Below, piece after piece: positions 34,884 to 46,766 of a stretch of 64,000 nt of DNA; position 1 is the first letter of the stretch; each line of letters opens with the position of its first letter. The stretch is from Biscogniauxia marginata (Eukaryota; Ascomycota; Sordariomycetes; Xylariales; Xylariaceae), in the NCBI GenBank assembly GCA_022695795.1, contig MU404116.1, positions 186,001 to 250,000 on the forward strand, read 5' to 3'. The position numbers were made by a program, and so were the translations under genes. The notes under the pieces are model-generated. The model worked only from the letters and a program-made list of their open reading frames with translations. It had not been told where the DNA came from and did not search any database.

Positions 34884-36135
34884 GTTTCTTCTTGATCAAG
34901 CAATCGGTAATTTCGATCGTTGGCTTTCAATATGTCGAGATATGATATCACTAGAATTCTGATAGTCACCGACCTGCTTTTCTAATTGACACAATGTTGT
35001 TCGTTATCTTTCAAATACTTCCAACAGGCCTTGTCCCAGGTACGATCTTAGGGTGTATATTTCCAAACATTGACTAAACTTTGTAATGAGGTAGAGATCA
35101 CCTTTGCATCGCAGCTAATTTCGTTCCTTTTGGAATGTGGTATACGTTTCCTATCACAAATAAGAATTAAGGGATTGATAACAGTGGTATTATAGACTGG
35201 TGTTACGCTGCACGACCATGGATGATAACTGTTACCGAAAGGGAGAAGCAGAACTGATTGATCAGAAATGTCATCATCTCGGAACTGATATATCACCGGC
35301 ATACGGCAGTATTTTTAGTCAGAAAGAGCTGCATAGTAGTGTAAGATGCCGCGCCTTTTACAAATCCACTACAAATTCGAAGGGATATGATGACGATGCA
35401 GTTGGTGTTGTGGCTGAGATCCTAATTAGAGCTTCTGGTTAATCAATATTGGAGTATCTAGTATAGAGCCCGAGCCAACACCTATCACTCCGTGATTTTA
35501 TTAGCCATAGGCATATTGAAGTTTAATGATAGAATAAATTACTGTTTGGTATATTCTAGGCATTATGGTGTTTCCTTGCCTTCCCCAAGTAACTACTTCA
35601 GGTTCAGTGCTAGAAGCTGTTGATCTGGTTGACTGGATTGGTAGCAACTCCCTACTCCTACCGTACTAAGTAGAATACTCTGAGACCCTTGGATCTCCAA
35701 GACGGTTTTGATAACGCCGTCCGCCTCGGCCCCCGAAAGCCTACATCACATATCCTAAATAAATTTTCCAAAGCCAGCGTATATAAGGGGGTTTGACAGC
35801 AGGACTTAACTTTCTGAATGACAATACCTAGTTACGCGAGGCTTCAGGCGTTTGAAATGTTAGCTAGTTTTAAGGAGTAAAGTATGAAAAAGCGATTTCC
35901 AAGAGATCTAGAGCGTAAATGTGGAGGAATAGGTTACTACTCTATCGCAAATTAAACAGTAGGGTCTCTGTTGATTCATCTATGTTCAAGATGATCTTTG
36001 CTCATCCCACCCAGACTATGTTGCATCTCTTGATGGCCTTGATAAGCAATCTCATTCATTTAAATTGGATCATACTCTAGAATGACATGCAGTATTTGTC
36101 ATAGGGGATGAGCTTATACCCTTCCTGGTTATTGA
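34884..36135. other. AT-rich intergenic region
   Basis: 1.25 kb, visibly AT-richer than the first 34 kb. No frame has supportable coding features. It marks the start of a relic-rich block running to about 43.9 kb. Confidence 0.5.
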
Positions 36136-36480
36136 TCAATACCTGGCCTTTAGGTGTAGCAAAAAATGAACCCTCACAGATGTCCCCCAAGATAGAGTCT
36201 CGACATTATTGTAGGCTATTGGCCTCGGAGGAAGCCGGGGACGTACAGGAAAGCTGTCGTGAATAAGCCCTAAGGCTAAAAAGTCATAAATGTCCGAAGC
36301 CACATGCATAAGGTCTCCCCAATCGGATGATATGATGGATCCCACACCAAAACGGCCCCCAAGAACCCGTCTCGGGACCTGCTCCGAGTCTTATGCAAGA
36401 CAGGACCTCAGTCGGTACCTCCATACCGATTCCCAAGCGTTATTTCCGAGCATAAAAGGGGTCACACTTTTGGGCCAAAA
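36136..36480 (-). pseudogene. Unidentified coding relic
   Basis: On the reverse strand one frame stays protein-like for about 110 codons, with segments such as LGNNAWESVWRYRLRSCLA, then a TAA stop, then RVLGGRFGVGSIISSDWGDL, IYDFLALGLIHDSFPVRPRL and ETLSWGTSVRVHFLLHLKAR. Hydrophobic and aromatic periodicity looks like real protein, and the internal stop argues for decay. I do not recognise the family. It could be a fragment of a fungal accessory gene or a chance frame. Confidence 0.3.
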
Positions 36481-36973
36481 AGTTATTTGTGAAGGTCAAG
36501 AATAAGTATACTTCTATGCTATAAGCCACAAATAAGACACCGCTGTGGCTAGATATGAGTATAGCTGCATGCAAGAGACAAGAGGGCCACCTTATGCGTA
36601 CCACACACACTTCTTAAGTCTAACATGATAGCTCTGCGTTATGGTTAGAGCCACATCTGTCAATGAATTAGCTTAAGTGATTGACGATCTCGTCTTTTCG
36701 AGCTGCCCTTACAAGTCTTCAGGCATAATCCTCACAATAGATGAGGCTGCTTCCTGCAAGCGTGTCAGCTGGTGCGTCTTAATACGTTTACCATGTATAC
36801 CCGCACTTCCTAATCAATATAAGACGACAAAGCCCTTCAAAACCCCTAATTCGGCCTTACAGTGCGTCGAGAGTCCAATACATTCTCTTAAGTAGAGCAG
36901 GGTAAAACCAACATATGAATGGATTTTGTATAGAGCAGTAGAGGAACGAACACAAGTGTGGCCGCGCTAGTTC

Positions 36974-37862
36974 TCAGTTCGTTTTCGTTCTATTAGGCCT
37001 TTCCAGATCGTAAAACCCAAGCTTTGTTTTTACCATCCTCCCATACTTGAACCTGTCCCATTCTGGGGCATGTGGTGACACAAGGTCCGAGAAATCCACA
37101 AGGATCCCTGAACCTCGCCAGTTGTCCTCTTTCAACGGTACACATTCGAAGCCTGCCAGATAGAAAAAGTCTAAGTGTGACTGGATTATGTCCTCGTCTA
37201 AATCTCCTTTCGGAACAAACGAGTAAACAATAGCGAAGTACGACTCGTCCGTTTTCAAGTAAGGGACAACACCTAGAGCCTTGAGTGCAGAACGAACTTG
37301 GTGGCCATTGATTACCATCCAACCCAGGCATGTATTTATCTGAATGTGAGGGCTGAAAGATTTATAGTGTGGAGGCGGTGGACATCCTATGCCTTCGGTT
37401 GAAAATGCTTTGAGATTTCTAATGGCGTGCTTCTTGGTAGTAGGGCATGGGTGAATATAGTGCCGTTTCCCACTCACACTGGCTTGTCGCAGACTGGTCG
37501 TAATCATTTCGAGAATGGCGCAGTTGCGGCATTCTCTTTCAAAGGCCCAATAACGGTATGCTCCCGGTGGTGCTTCTGGCTGAGTATTGTCGAAAAACTG
37601 GCTTATGCTTAGCATATAGATAAAACAGGGAGACATTCGACCTCACAATCTTCACTGCAACCAAGTTTCCGGCACCCGTCTGAGCTTTGAGGACGATGCC
37701 ATCCACCCCAGTGCCGAGATGTTCCTTCCAGTTGAACGTAGCAGGCGATTTTGGGAACCTGCGAAGTCTAGGCTCTTCGAAATTCTTCCAGTGACAAGAG
37801 GGTTCGCCTTCTTTAGGCTCGTGAGAGATGAATGGAAGCATTGATACCAATCCAGGGGGCAT
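36974..37862 (-). CDS. Fungal kinase-fold-like protein, probably catalytically degenerate
   Basis: Reverse exons 37862-37642 and 37601-36974 join to 282 aa. The N-terminal lobe resembles a kinase P-loop region: LGTGVDGIVLKAQTGAG followed by VAVKI (beta3 lysine). Later comes YFAIVYSFVPKGDLDED, then LDFFYLAGFECVPLKEDNW and GSGILVDFSDLVSP, where DFSD stands where DFG would be. No HRD catalytic loop is visible. This matches a recurrent fungal accessory family with a degenerate kinase fold, of unknown role. The inferred intron is only 40 nt (37602-37641); an alternative acceptor six bases further upstream on the transcript would make it 34 nt. It sits alone in AT-rich DNA next to broken genes. Confidence 0.65.
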
Positions 37863-38475
37863 TTAGGACCCTCTTTCGGGACAAGATGACGAAGGCCTGT
37901 CTGCAGTTAGTAAACCTGAGATCTAAGATAACATTATCCTAAGGTTATCAAATTCCAAGGTCCCGTCACTTACCTATGATGAATCCGAGTAGGTTCATAG
38001 ATTAATAAGTGTCACGGCCGTGGCTTTCTATCTTGAGACAAGGCTCTAGCATTATTTACATAGTATTAAACTATTGCGAGATGGAGAGAAAGAAGAAAAG
38101 AGAGACCAGAATTACATGTGGGGATTCTGCTTTTGTCCACTCGGGATAAATGGGTCCTAGGACTGTACATAAAGTTAAAGATTAATGTTATAACCTTGAA
38201 ATGTGGGCATACGAGAATAAATATGAGAAAGGATGGTTTAAAGTCATTAAATGCCATATTATATGGAAGTACTAACTCCTATGATGGCGAGAGCTGTGAC
38301 AGTCTATAAAGATAAATGACATTAGCTAACTATCATGAATTGACTAGCCTTGAATGCTCTCTTTATATTTATTTATCCTGTGGATACTTGGGCCCTTTGC
38401 TCGGGGTGTGAGGGAAACAAGGATGGTAACGACAGTCAGATCATGTTGCCTGATGACATTACTAAAGAGAATATT
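37863..38475. other. AT-rich intergenic region
   Basis: 600 bp of AT-rich DNA with no coding signal, between the kinase-like gene and a dispersed repeat. Confidence 0.5.
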
Positions 38476-38650
38476 TGTGCCAGGAGCCTAGAAAGCCTGG
38501 TCTCTGGGGAAAGGGGCTCAGAAGGATAGGGCTCACAGCAAACTAGACATTAAAGGGGTCGTGCGCACCCCGGAAACCTCGAGGGGATCTCTAGCGATTG
38601 TTTTCGGTCTAATAACTACCTTATGCTCCCATAATCCTTAGACTGCTACA
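38476..38650 (+). repeat. Dispersed repeat relic, copy A
   Basis: This stretch aligns by eye over about 175 bp, in the same orientation, with 57889-58066. Shared blocks include GCCTAGAA..GGCTGGTCTC, AAGGGGCT, GCGCACCCC, GTCTAATA and CTCC.ATAA. The copies differ at perhaps a quarter to a third of positions, so they are old or mutated. No protein is encoded; it could be part of an LTR or another transposon end. Confidence 0.7.
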
Positions 38651-38702
38651 CACCCCCTATTTATTCCCTTGACAAGCAGCCTCCCTCGCAAAACCTCCAT
38701 TA

Positions 38703-39470
38703 TTAGGTCAACAACGTGAACATGCCTCCATGTCAACCGTACGCCCTTTGCAGTCTCCGCCCGTACTCCCTTGCTCTCGCGAATGGTAGCTTGCTCCTCG
38801 GGCGCGGCTCGTGGAAACTGATGGGCCGCTTTTCATGATGACTGGAGGCGGACGGTGGCCTGAAGTGCCATGCGGACCCGCCGAGCTTTCTGGTCGAAAC
38901 CCCAATCGACGGTCATGGCGTAGAGGTAATCCGACCAAGGGATTTCTCTAAGTTGTTCAGAAGCTAACGGGTCGTGGAACAGGCCCTTGAACACCTTCAG
39001 TGCTCGTTTGTCTACCTTGTAGACCGACTCCTTGTCGTCTTCTGGGCTCGAACTGTCCCCTTTCTCACCCTGTACCTCACCCGGGGAGGGGCCACTACAT
39101 TGGATAGCTTTCCCTCGAGTATTGGCCTTGGCTTTCGTAGCCCATTGTTTCAAAGACTCGGGTTCACGATCTTCGTGAACTGTAAGGGTACGTATGTTAC
39201 TTGTTGTTGCGCTAGGGAGGGAAAGCTCCTCTCCAGCGCTCACTACGAAAGTACTATATACAAGCTAAAGGATGAGCCACCTGTCCGTGACATGAACCCC
39301 CCGAATGGTGTTGCTAATTCTAATCCCTGAGCCGGTTGTACGCTCTTATAACCGAGTGGGCATTCCACCCATGACTCCGTTCTTTTGACATGCTCATCCG
39401 TGAGGATGGAGCGCGCCTCAGGGGCCAACGCATATGACTTGTTCAGATCCGGAGGATAGCGGTCTATAAT
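38703..39470 (-). pseudogene. Truncated, frameshifted paralogue of the adjacent accessory gene
   Basis: The reverse strand carries the C-terminal part of the same protein family as 39748-42136. Matches are RTESWVE (versus RTQSWVE), VDKRALKVFKGLF (versus LDKRSLEIFEILF) and IPWSDYLYAM (versus VHWPDFLKAM). After GFDQK, near 38885-38892, the frame shifts by one base. The matching frame then resumes as KLGGSAWHF and PISFHEPRPRSKLPFARARE, then YGRRLQRAYG, where the expected Trp is a TGA stop (38733-38735), followed by HGGMF. The N-terminal half is missing beyond about 39470. One frameshift, one nonsense change and truncation make this a pseudogene. Confidence 0.85.
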
Positions 39471-39747
39471 AGATAGGAATTATAGGAGGGCATCTAGTGG
39501 GCTTTAGGAAAAGATCATATTAAGGGTAGACTAGGAAGGTCGCCAGTGGGTAATAGATGGCGAGGTCTAAATAATAGGCAGTGTGTATATAAATAGTACT
39601 AAGATTACTATACCGTCAGTGGCTAGTAGAGAAGACCCATGTGAGATACAAATTTGCATGGGGATGTCCTAGATGAGAGAATGCCTCATGACTGTAAGCT
39701 GAGATCGTTTATGCGAATATAGCTAGGTACACGGTCCCATTTCCCTC

Positions 39748-42136
39748 TCAGTCCTCTAATACGAACATGTCGCCCCGCCAACCATAGGCTCTTTCCAGTC
39801 TTCTCCCGTATTGCCGGGCCTTGCTGAACGACAACTTGCTCTTTGTATGTGGCTCGTGGAAATTTATGGGCCTCCAATTATCCGAATCCGGCTGCTTGTA
39901 GAAGTGCCATACAGAGCCGCCCAATTTCTCAGCAGCAAAACCCACGGCCGCCATGGCCTTCAGGAAGTCGGGCCAGTGGACCTCGCCAGGCCGCGACGAG
40001 GAGCCTGGTGTGAAAAAGAGTATCTCAAAAATCTCGAGAGACCTCTTATCCAGTCTAATAAAACGTTGAACATATTTTTTGGCCTTGTTGCTCGGATTGA
40101 TAGCAGCGATAGGGGTTTGCAGAGAGCTGGATTTCCCCCGAGTTTTCAGCTTCCCAAGGTTCGGTTCCTCGACCCGCGGCTCATTGGACTCTCCGGTACT
40201 CCACGAGACTGACCATTCATAAATACTCTGTTTTGGAGCTTGATGGTCCTTCGGTGTCGTGGGGATCTCTACCCATGACTGTGTCCTCCGCAGCTCGCGC
40301 CAGAACAAGACAGACTTTACTCGAGGGGAAAAAGTATCTGCAGCAGAATAGCTATCGAGAATTGGTACCCATAGTTTGTCGAGGTTCGCCTCCGCTTCCT
40401 GCATAGCCTGGGAGGTCTCCCTGGTGCGTCGTTTGCCGACAGGGTAGTGCAGTCGACCCTCAAAAGGGCTTAATAGGTGGCGAAGCTTATCGAAAGGGTC
40501 ATGCCGTCGGTGGTGCGCGAGGAATCGATTCAAGTAGGGCGTGGATTCGAGGAAGCTGTTGTGGATATCATCGGCATGGACCTTCACTGAGGTCTCGAGG
40601 TCCCCAAATCCCGTAACCCCGTAGAAGAATAATTCGAGTTGGTGGAAACATTCGCAAAAGATGGAAAAGTCTGCCATGTACTTCGCAATGAGGGACGACA
40701 CGAGAGTCTTGGCGGCAGGGTCATTATGCATGAGCATCTCATACTCAGCTAGCATAGTCCCGTAGCCAACTTGCTTGGCTAGTTCCTCGTCTTGAATAAG
40801 GTTACCAAAAAGAAACATCAACTCCTCTTCGACTACCGTGAGAGTTGCATGCTTTTCTATCACGTTACACTCTTCATTGAAACGTACAAAGTGTGATCGA
40901 AGCGGTGGCGAGGCTGGCATGGCAACTGATATTTCGGAGAGTAGACCCTTGATGTAGCTAAGTAGCGTATAACATAGCCTATAGAGCGCAGTTTCCACTT
41001 CATGTGGTAGTCTCTCTCCGGCAGCAATATTTGTCGCATGTAAATCCATCTGCTCGCGTAGTCTGACGATCCCGTTATACACCGCGCCATACTGTTCGAC
41101 CATGAAGATCATGTGTGCAATGGTATTCTGGAGCGCTCGCTTCCATAGTTCGCTCGAATGCCGTGATCGAAGAACTGAATATCGTTTGCCATCAATTCCT
41201 GGCAAAAGCTCTCGTCTGTGTTCCTTTTACTCAAGCAGCAAAGATGAGAAGTACTCGGGATCTTCTCGTGCAGACCATAAATGGTCTTCGGCTTCAGACA
41301 GTTCAGCAAAGACCACCTATTCTAGCCGTTCCAGGTCAAGACTAGCCGGCCGTCGGTACGGAGACTCGAAACTTGCGAGAGTGAGAATTGCCCTTCCGCT
41401 CGAACTGGTAGTGGCGGACGGGACGTGTAACTTATGTTGAGGATGGACAATGTGAGCGAAAAGCGACTCTTCCGTAATGTCGTGAAGGACAATTTTACAG
41501 CAATCAACTAAAAAGCTGTGCAATCTTTCCTGTATCTCTAGAATCCAAAGACCCTCGCCAGAAGTGCAGCCTTTCCTGCTGGGTTCCCAGGAAAGTACGT
41601 GGGCACCTTCTCGTCGGGAGTGAAGCGTGACGTACGTATCAGCTTTCCTGTGATCGCGAAACATCATCACATGGCCATTCAAGACATGTGGTTTCATCAT
41701 ATTCACAACTACTCCGAGATTCGTCGTGGGCCATTAACAGGAGTGGCTCGTCCTTGGCTAAGTCTTCAAGGTTGATATGCGGCCACATGAAAATTGCCAT
41801 TTCAGGATCCCCTATGTCGACAGTCCCTCGATGCCCACGTCTCCAGACTTCTAGATCGGGACGGTGAGAACTTGGCATGTTTGGCCATGCTTGCAGCAGG
41901 ATTGCACGGCGCTTTGCCTTCGACTTTCTGCGCCACCGGTTTTGGATCACATGCCAGTGGTTATTGATGATTGTGTTTAGGATTTCCCAGTCCCTGCAGA
42001 TGTTGCTTTCCATTGATCGAGATTTCTCGTACACTTCATCAGGTCCGATAGTGTCAGGTAACCCTTCGTGCGTTCGTACTGAAGCGTTTCTTAGCACGGT
42101 TCGTAGTTCCTCAAGGCCATCTTCCGTGAGACTCAT
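39748..42136 (-). pseudogene. Broken member of a fungal accessory protein family (unknown function)
   Basis: From ATG 42136 the frame reads MSLTEDGLEELRTVLRNASV..., then helical segments (HWHVIQNRWRRKSKAKRRAI) to EPLLLMA near 41735. There it must shift by one base to continue as NLGVVVNMMKPHVLNGHVMM and SGEGLWILEIQERLHSFLVD. That frame hits TAG at 41317-41319, continues as VVFAELSEAEDHLWSAREDP, hits TAA at 41227-41229, then runs open to 39748, ending HGRRL-type YGRRLERAYGWRGDMF. Family layout recalled from other ascomycetes (EDHLWSLREDPGYF, GEIPWSDFLHAM, FHEPHP) supports joining these pieces. No plausible introns remove the lesions. The last 485 codons are intact, so a truncated product is conceivable. 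Confidence 0.75.
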
Positions 42137-43891
42137 GCTCGCTCCTGTTATTTTGGAATTCAATCTCTATAGAAATAGTGAAAGTTAGTATAAAATAATA
42201 GTCAAGCTGATATATAGGGAACAACATGACAATAAGGGTGTTCTAATGTAGCCCTATCTCATGGGCTATATACCCATTTAATACCATAAGGCAACAGACA
42301 AACGAGGTGTAAGCAGTAAGGAGTTCAATTTATCATCTTGTATTGGGGAGGGAGGATATAGGGACCGAGGAGGCAAAAAGATCCTTATGAATAGTCGTTG
42401 GACTTACGTGTCAGGTGGTTTGCGTAGTATGCTAGGAAGGAAGTGATTGCTGCTTTACGATGAGATAGGTTCCGGTAAGTATGTCTGATATCCAGAGATT
42501 GATGGAAGAATGATGGGTTTGTAATCAGGTTGATTTCTTTAGGGTCATGAGTGTGTGGGATGTTTGTGAGTTTGGAAGAGTGCATGTCTAGAAGAGTCAC
42601 TGGATGTGGAATATATATATATATATTTTCGACCGCGCTAAGAAATATATTAACGGAAAACCCTCGATGGTTGTTTGGGGCAACCAACAACCTAAGGATA
42701 TTGTGTTCACCCTCACCCCCTTATTAGTTAATAGCAGTGACTGCTAGGAAAAATAGCTCCGTTAACTGCCTATTATGTCACTACACATTGGGGGAGTAGA
42801 GAACAATGGTCCTCAAGGGACACGCATCAAACCCCATTGTATTCAGCTGTTCAAATGCTCCTTTGGCTGCCTGACACACAAAACCAATAGTTTTCTGGGA
42901 AGGATTCTGAAATCATACTAGCAATCTCATTTGTGTGGTTCACAAAGGGGCAGTGGCCGCTATCGATCTCCAGCACCCCACGAATGTGTGACTCTCCTGG
43001 GGGTTTGCCATTAGATCTAGCAGCCTATCCCACTTTATATTTGCGTAAGTCTCCGCAATAATCTTCTACGCTGTGTGTATTATTGCCTAAATAAGAGATT
43101 ATTGGATGTCCTGCTGCATCAGTGTGTAGATACGATTGAATATATCGTCTTGACTCCTGGGGTTAGCGGTACACGAGTCCGTCCTCTAGCGTGGCCTAGT
43201 TTGGGAGTACTGGCTCACAATCGGGAGGGATCTTCTGTTAATGTCGTGGATTAACGCGGACATATATGGATGGCGATTGCGGTGATCTAGCCGCGGGATG
43301 ATCGATTTGGACGTTTTACTTAAGGATGTCTATGGTGGACCAGAGGAATCTGGTAGGTACGCTGTATGGGCAAATGTGAATCCTGTATTCTAGGTCTCCA
43401 TTATGATGTTTGTACAACACACCCGTGTTATGAGGTATCCTGACGCATGGCATACACCGGGGCTAGTACCAAGGATTCGTCTCTTTTGGCATCTTAACAA
43501 GGCTCTCAAGTTATTTATACTTCCGAGTTTAGATCGTTATACTGAGATCACATTGTATGTTTAGATTGCGGATGAAAGGATTAGATATTTAAGAACTGGT
43601 CGTTCGGCCCATGATGTTGATAGGGGTAAATAGTTAAAGTAGCCATTGGCGATCCAGTAACTCCCACACTCATTATGATATGAAGTTTACATGTGTAGAT
43701 GATACTAGATTAACAAAAGCAATATATTCTAAGTGTGTAGTTATAAGATCGTTATGCTCATCTTGAGCTGAATAGATAATATGGTGCGTAAAGAACACAA
43801 TAAACTGTAAGGATTATGCTGTTATGGCCGTGTATGAATCTATTTACCTACATTCTAATTGGGGGGGTGGGGGGGGGGAGGCGTAAGGATT
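42137..43891. other. AT-rich intergenic region
   Basis: 1.75 kb of AT-rich sequence with no recognisable coding remnant. It includes a TA run near 42611-42626 and a G-rich tract at 43861-43880 just beyond the uridine kinase stop. Confidence 0.5.
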
Positions 43892-45823
43892 TCAGCAGCG
43901 GAAGTATCTCTTCTCGACCCATCTATCCTGAAAGTCGGATACCATGTTGCCAATGACGACTGTGATCTCTGGAAACACCTTTGTCAAACGATGTATACCG
44001 ACTCGTCCGGCTGAATAGGTCGCAAAGACAATGCGATCCTGTGGAACACCGTGGTCAACTAGGACCTGGACCGCCATCAGGGCTGATCCGCCGCTAGACA
44101 TCTGTGTATCTAGTAGCAGAACGCTGTCATGCCTGTTGATATCCTTAGGTAGCTTCAGATAATGAAGCTCCGGCTCCCCGGTCCTCATGTTGGACTGGAT
44201 CAATAGACGACCGGTGCGACAGTCAGGTATTACTCGTCTTAAACCGGCTTCGAAAGCCGAACCGCCTCGTAGAATAATCACTGCGCTGACCTCGCCCTTA
44301 GGTGTCAGTCCACAGTACTTGTTCCCAGCAGGAGTCTCCACAGTGAGTTCTTTAAAGTGAACATTATTAAGAGCCCTAGATACCCAGTTTGTAAGCTAAG
44401 GTAACGCGGTCAGATAATCGATTGCCCAAACTTACTGCTCAATCAGTAGACAAGAAAGCCTATCAAAGTAAAAGATGAAATCCTCGCTAGACGTATCTAT
44501 ATCCTGGATGAGGGTGTTCATGCTCTGGAGCTGTGGGGTCTCTTTGAGAATGATGACTCGGTCTGAGAGAGGTTCAGTCTCGTAACCGACTTCTAAGCTC
44601 TTGAGTGCAGCTCGATGATGTGTCGACTTTTCGAGTAGTTTTCTCTCGATGTACTGAGTGACCATTGCTGCGACGCTTAGTAGACTCAAATCCACAGGGA
44701 CATATTAACTTACTCATAGCAACTCGATTCTCTATCCCGCGGGGAACTATGATATCTATAGTTTAGGGTTAGCCCAGCCCCTTAATACAAGCGATTGTGA
44801 CCTGGACAACCAAGCTAGCTATATGACATTAAAAACTCACCTGCGTGATTTCTCTGAGGGACCACGTACTAGTGGGCAATATTAGTAGATATTATACTAG
44901 CAAGGAAGGTTGTAACACACCTTCTCGTAGTTTGGCTTGACGAAACCAAACCACTGCTTGATGCAGCCTTCTACAGTCCGGCCTCGGTCTCTTACATCGC
45001 GCAATACTACATACATAGAACTCTTTAGTAGGTTCTAGTGACTTATCGAGTAGGATACCTACTTCTTCTCGAAAGACACGTATCTGCGTCTGCCTCGCAG
45101 TATATCTACGCCTGGGTTAGATAGTTGGCCTATCAAATGAGGTACTGAGTAATCACCCTCATGTCCATCAACTTCATTACTCTTGAATCATACAAGGCGA
45201 AGATACCTTCCAAGATAAGAACGTGAGGAGAGTATATATCCGTCGTTTCTTCCATACGCTGATGCCTTTCGAAGGAGTACACAGGGATTTCAGCACGTTT
45301 ACTGTGCATAAGAATGAGTGCCGAAGTTCAACCTGGGAATTGTGTAGGGAAGGTAGACGGAATCGTAGAGGTTCCGTTACTTACCCGGCCTTTAAGTCTC
45401 GGAGAGTATCTACTAAGGCGTCAAAGTCTATCGCCTGCAATGGCTAATATTAACACCCCGAATATAGCATCGAATTTAGGCGAGAGCCCTACCTCGGGGG
45501 AATCGAAATCATATTCGTTCAGAAACGCTTTCCTGGACGCCTCGGCATCGAGCGGCTTATAATACGAGTCCTAGGATGGGTAAGCTCCAACCCATGATGA
45601 CAGACTCTGTTTCGACATAGCATACCATTGACAAGATCACAACCCAAGGAAGATTCAATTTGCTGACAATGGCTTGGGACAAGGTTGATTTACCGGAACC
45701 AGAGCTACCAGCAATACCAATAATACTGAGGTCGGCCCATGGCGGGCTATAGTGAACGCGTTTGGCGATTGTGCCAGCATGGTTGTCAGCCACGATGGCA
45801 GGCGACCCAATACCCATGTTCAT
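43892..45823 (-). CDS. URK1: Uridine kinase with C-terminal UPRT-like domain (URK1-like)
   Basis: Ten reverse exons (45823-45626, 45570-45493, 45434-45385, 45301-45157, 45105-45063, 45006-44921, 44868-44841, 44755-44714, 44667-44436, 44375-43892) join in one frame to 461 aa. The kinase domain has Walker A GSSGSGKST (39-47), DSYYKPLDAE, YDFDSPEA, HVLILEGIFALYD, YCEADADTCLSRR, RDRGRTVEGCIKQWF and KPNYEKYVVPQRNHADIIVP. The C-terminal half is phosphoribosyltransferase-like (VSAVIILRGGSAFEAGLRR, PDCRTGRLLIQ, LLLDTQMSSGGSALMAVQVL, WVEKRYF). Uridine kinases phosphorylate uridine/cytidine in pyrimidine salvage; the C-terminal domain in such fusions is usually not an active UPRT. An in-frame TAG upstream supports the start. 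It is apparently intact despite its relic-rich surroundings. Confidence 0.94.
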
Positions 45824-46766
45824 GACTGCCCTTCTAAGCTACGGGTTGTATATATAACAAACATGAGCCAGCCCGTACTACCGAGAAACAGAGATATGAT
45901 CTGCGGGTGAGTGAAGGTCTGAACGAAGGGAGGAAATAAACAACGGGAGTTGCTAGTGTCGCCTGCTAGTGTCGCGTGCCCGCCGAGAGGGCTCCGGGTA
46001 AGTCAGATTCGCGGAGGGCACCGACGGGGGTAACCGATCAACCTAGCAAGGAGGTCATTGAACGTAGGGTGTCACTTTAGCACGAAATCCGGCATTGGAT
46101 TGGTGAGGGAGAAAAAAAGTCCTAGCATCAACCTGGCTGACGATAAACTTATGGGGGCACACGCACAGAGAGAAATCGTGGAAGCAATAGGAAAATAGAA
46201 AGCTACGATTCGATAAGTGAATGTGTTGGCATGTGGTGTGGCTTTTGTTATCGTGGCTGGTGCCAAGTGTGTGAGAGGGCCGGGGGTAAGGGAAGAAGGG
46301 TCTTTGTACCGTATTTGGGTACATATTGGGATCACCGTCCACTTGGGGCACCCAAGAGTCTGGAGATAACACGAACCAATACGAATGTTGCTCCCCCCAA
46401 GACGGGATGCCTTTAGATGGAATAAATATACACTAGGTTATGCATCAGCCACAATATGCAGATCAGGAGGCACACTAGCCACAATACGAGGCTGGGGATC
46501 CACGCCGCCTACATGCATAGGTAGTGTACTTACAGGTTCCCTGCAAGCTTGAAGCTTGGACCATGATGCAGCCCGCCCTGTCCGCCCCACTACGTTTTAG
46601 CTCTGAGATTCTTTTGATTTCTTGCTCGCACCAGACCGAAACTCCCGCGGCCTCTGTTCCTCCTACAACCTCAGCCTCGAGGGGAGATTCTGTACACTTC
46701 ACCACACAGTTCAGATGCCCGCTCCACCACCACGGCTGCTCTTCCGTCATTCCATCACATTCGTCC
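45824..46766. other. Intergenic region
   Basis: 0.94 kb between the uridine kinase start and a possible small plus-strand gene. A direct repeat TGCTAGTGTCGC is seen at 45950-45974. Otherwise nothing is recognised. One frame is open from ATG 46563 into the small gene. Confidence 0.5.

Noticed and set aside
41109..41309. Separate small gene frame MLNCLKPKTIYGLHEK...
   Set aside because: It is an out-of-frame reading of the pseudogene; the neighbouring frame gives SEAEDHLWSAREDP, which fits the family.
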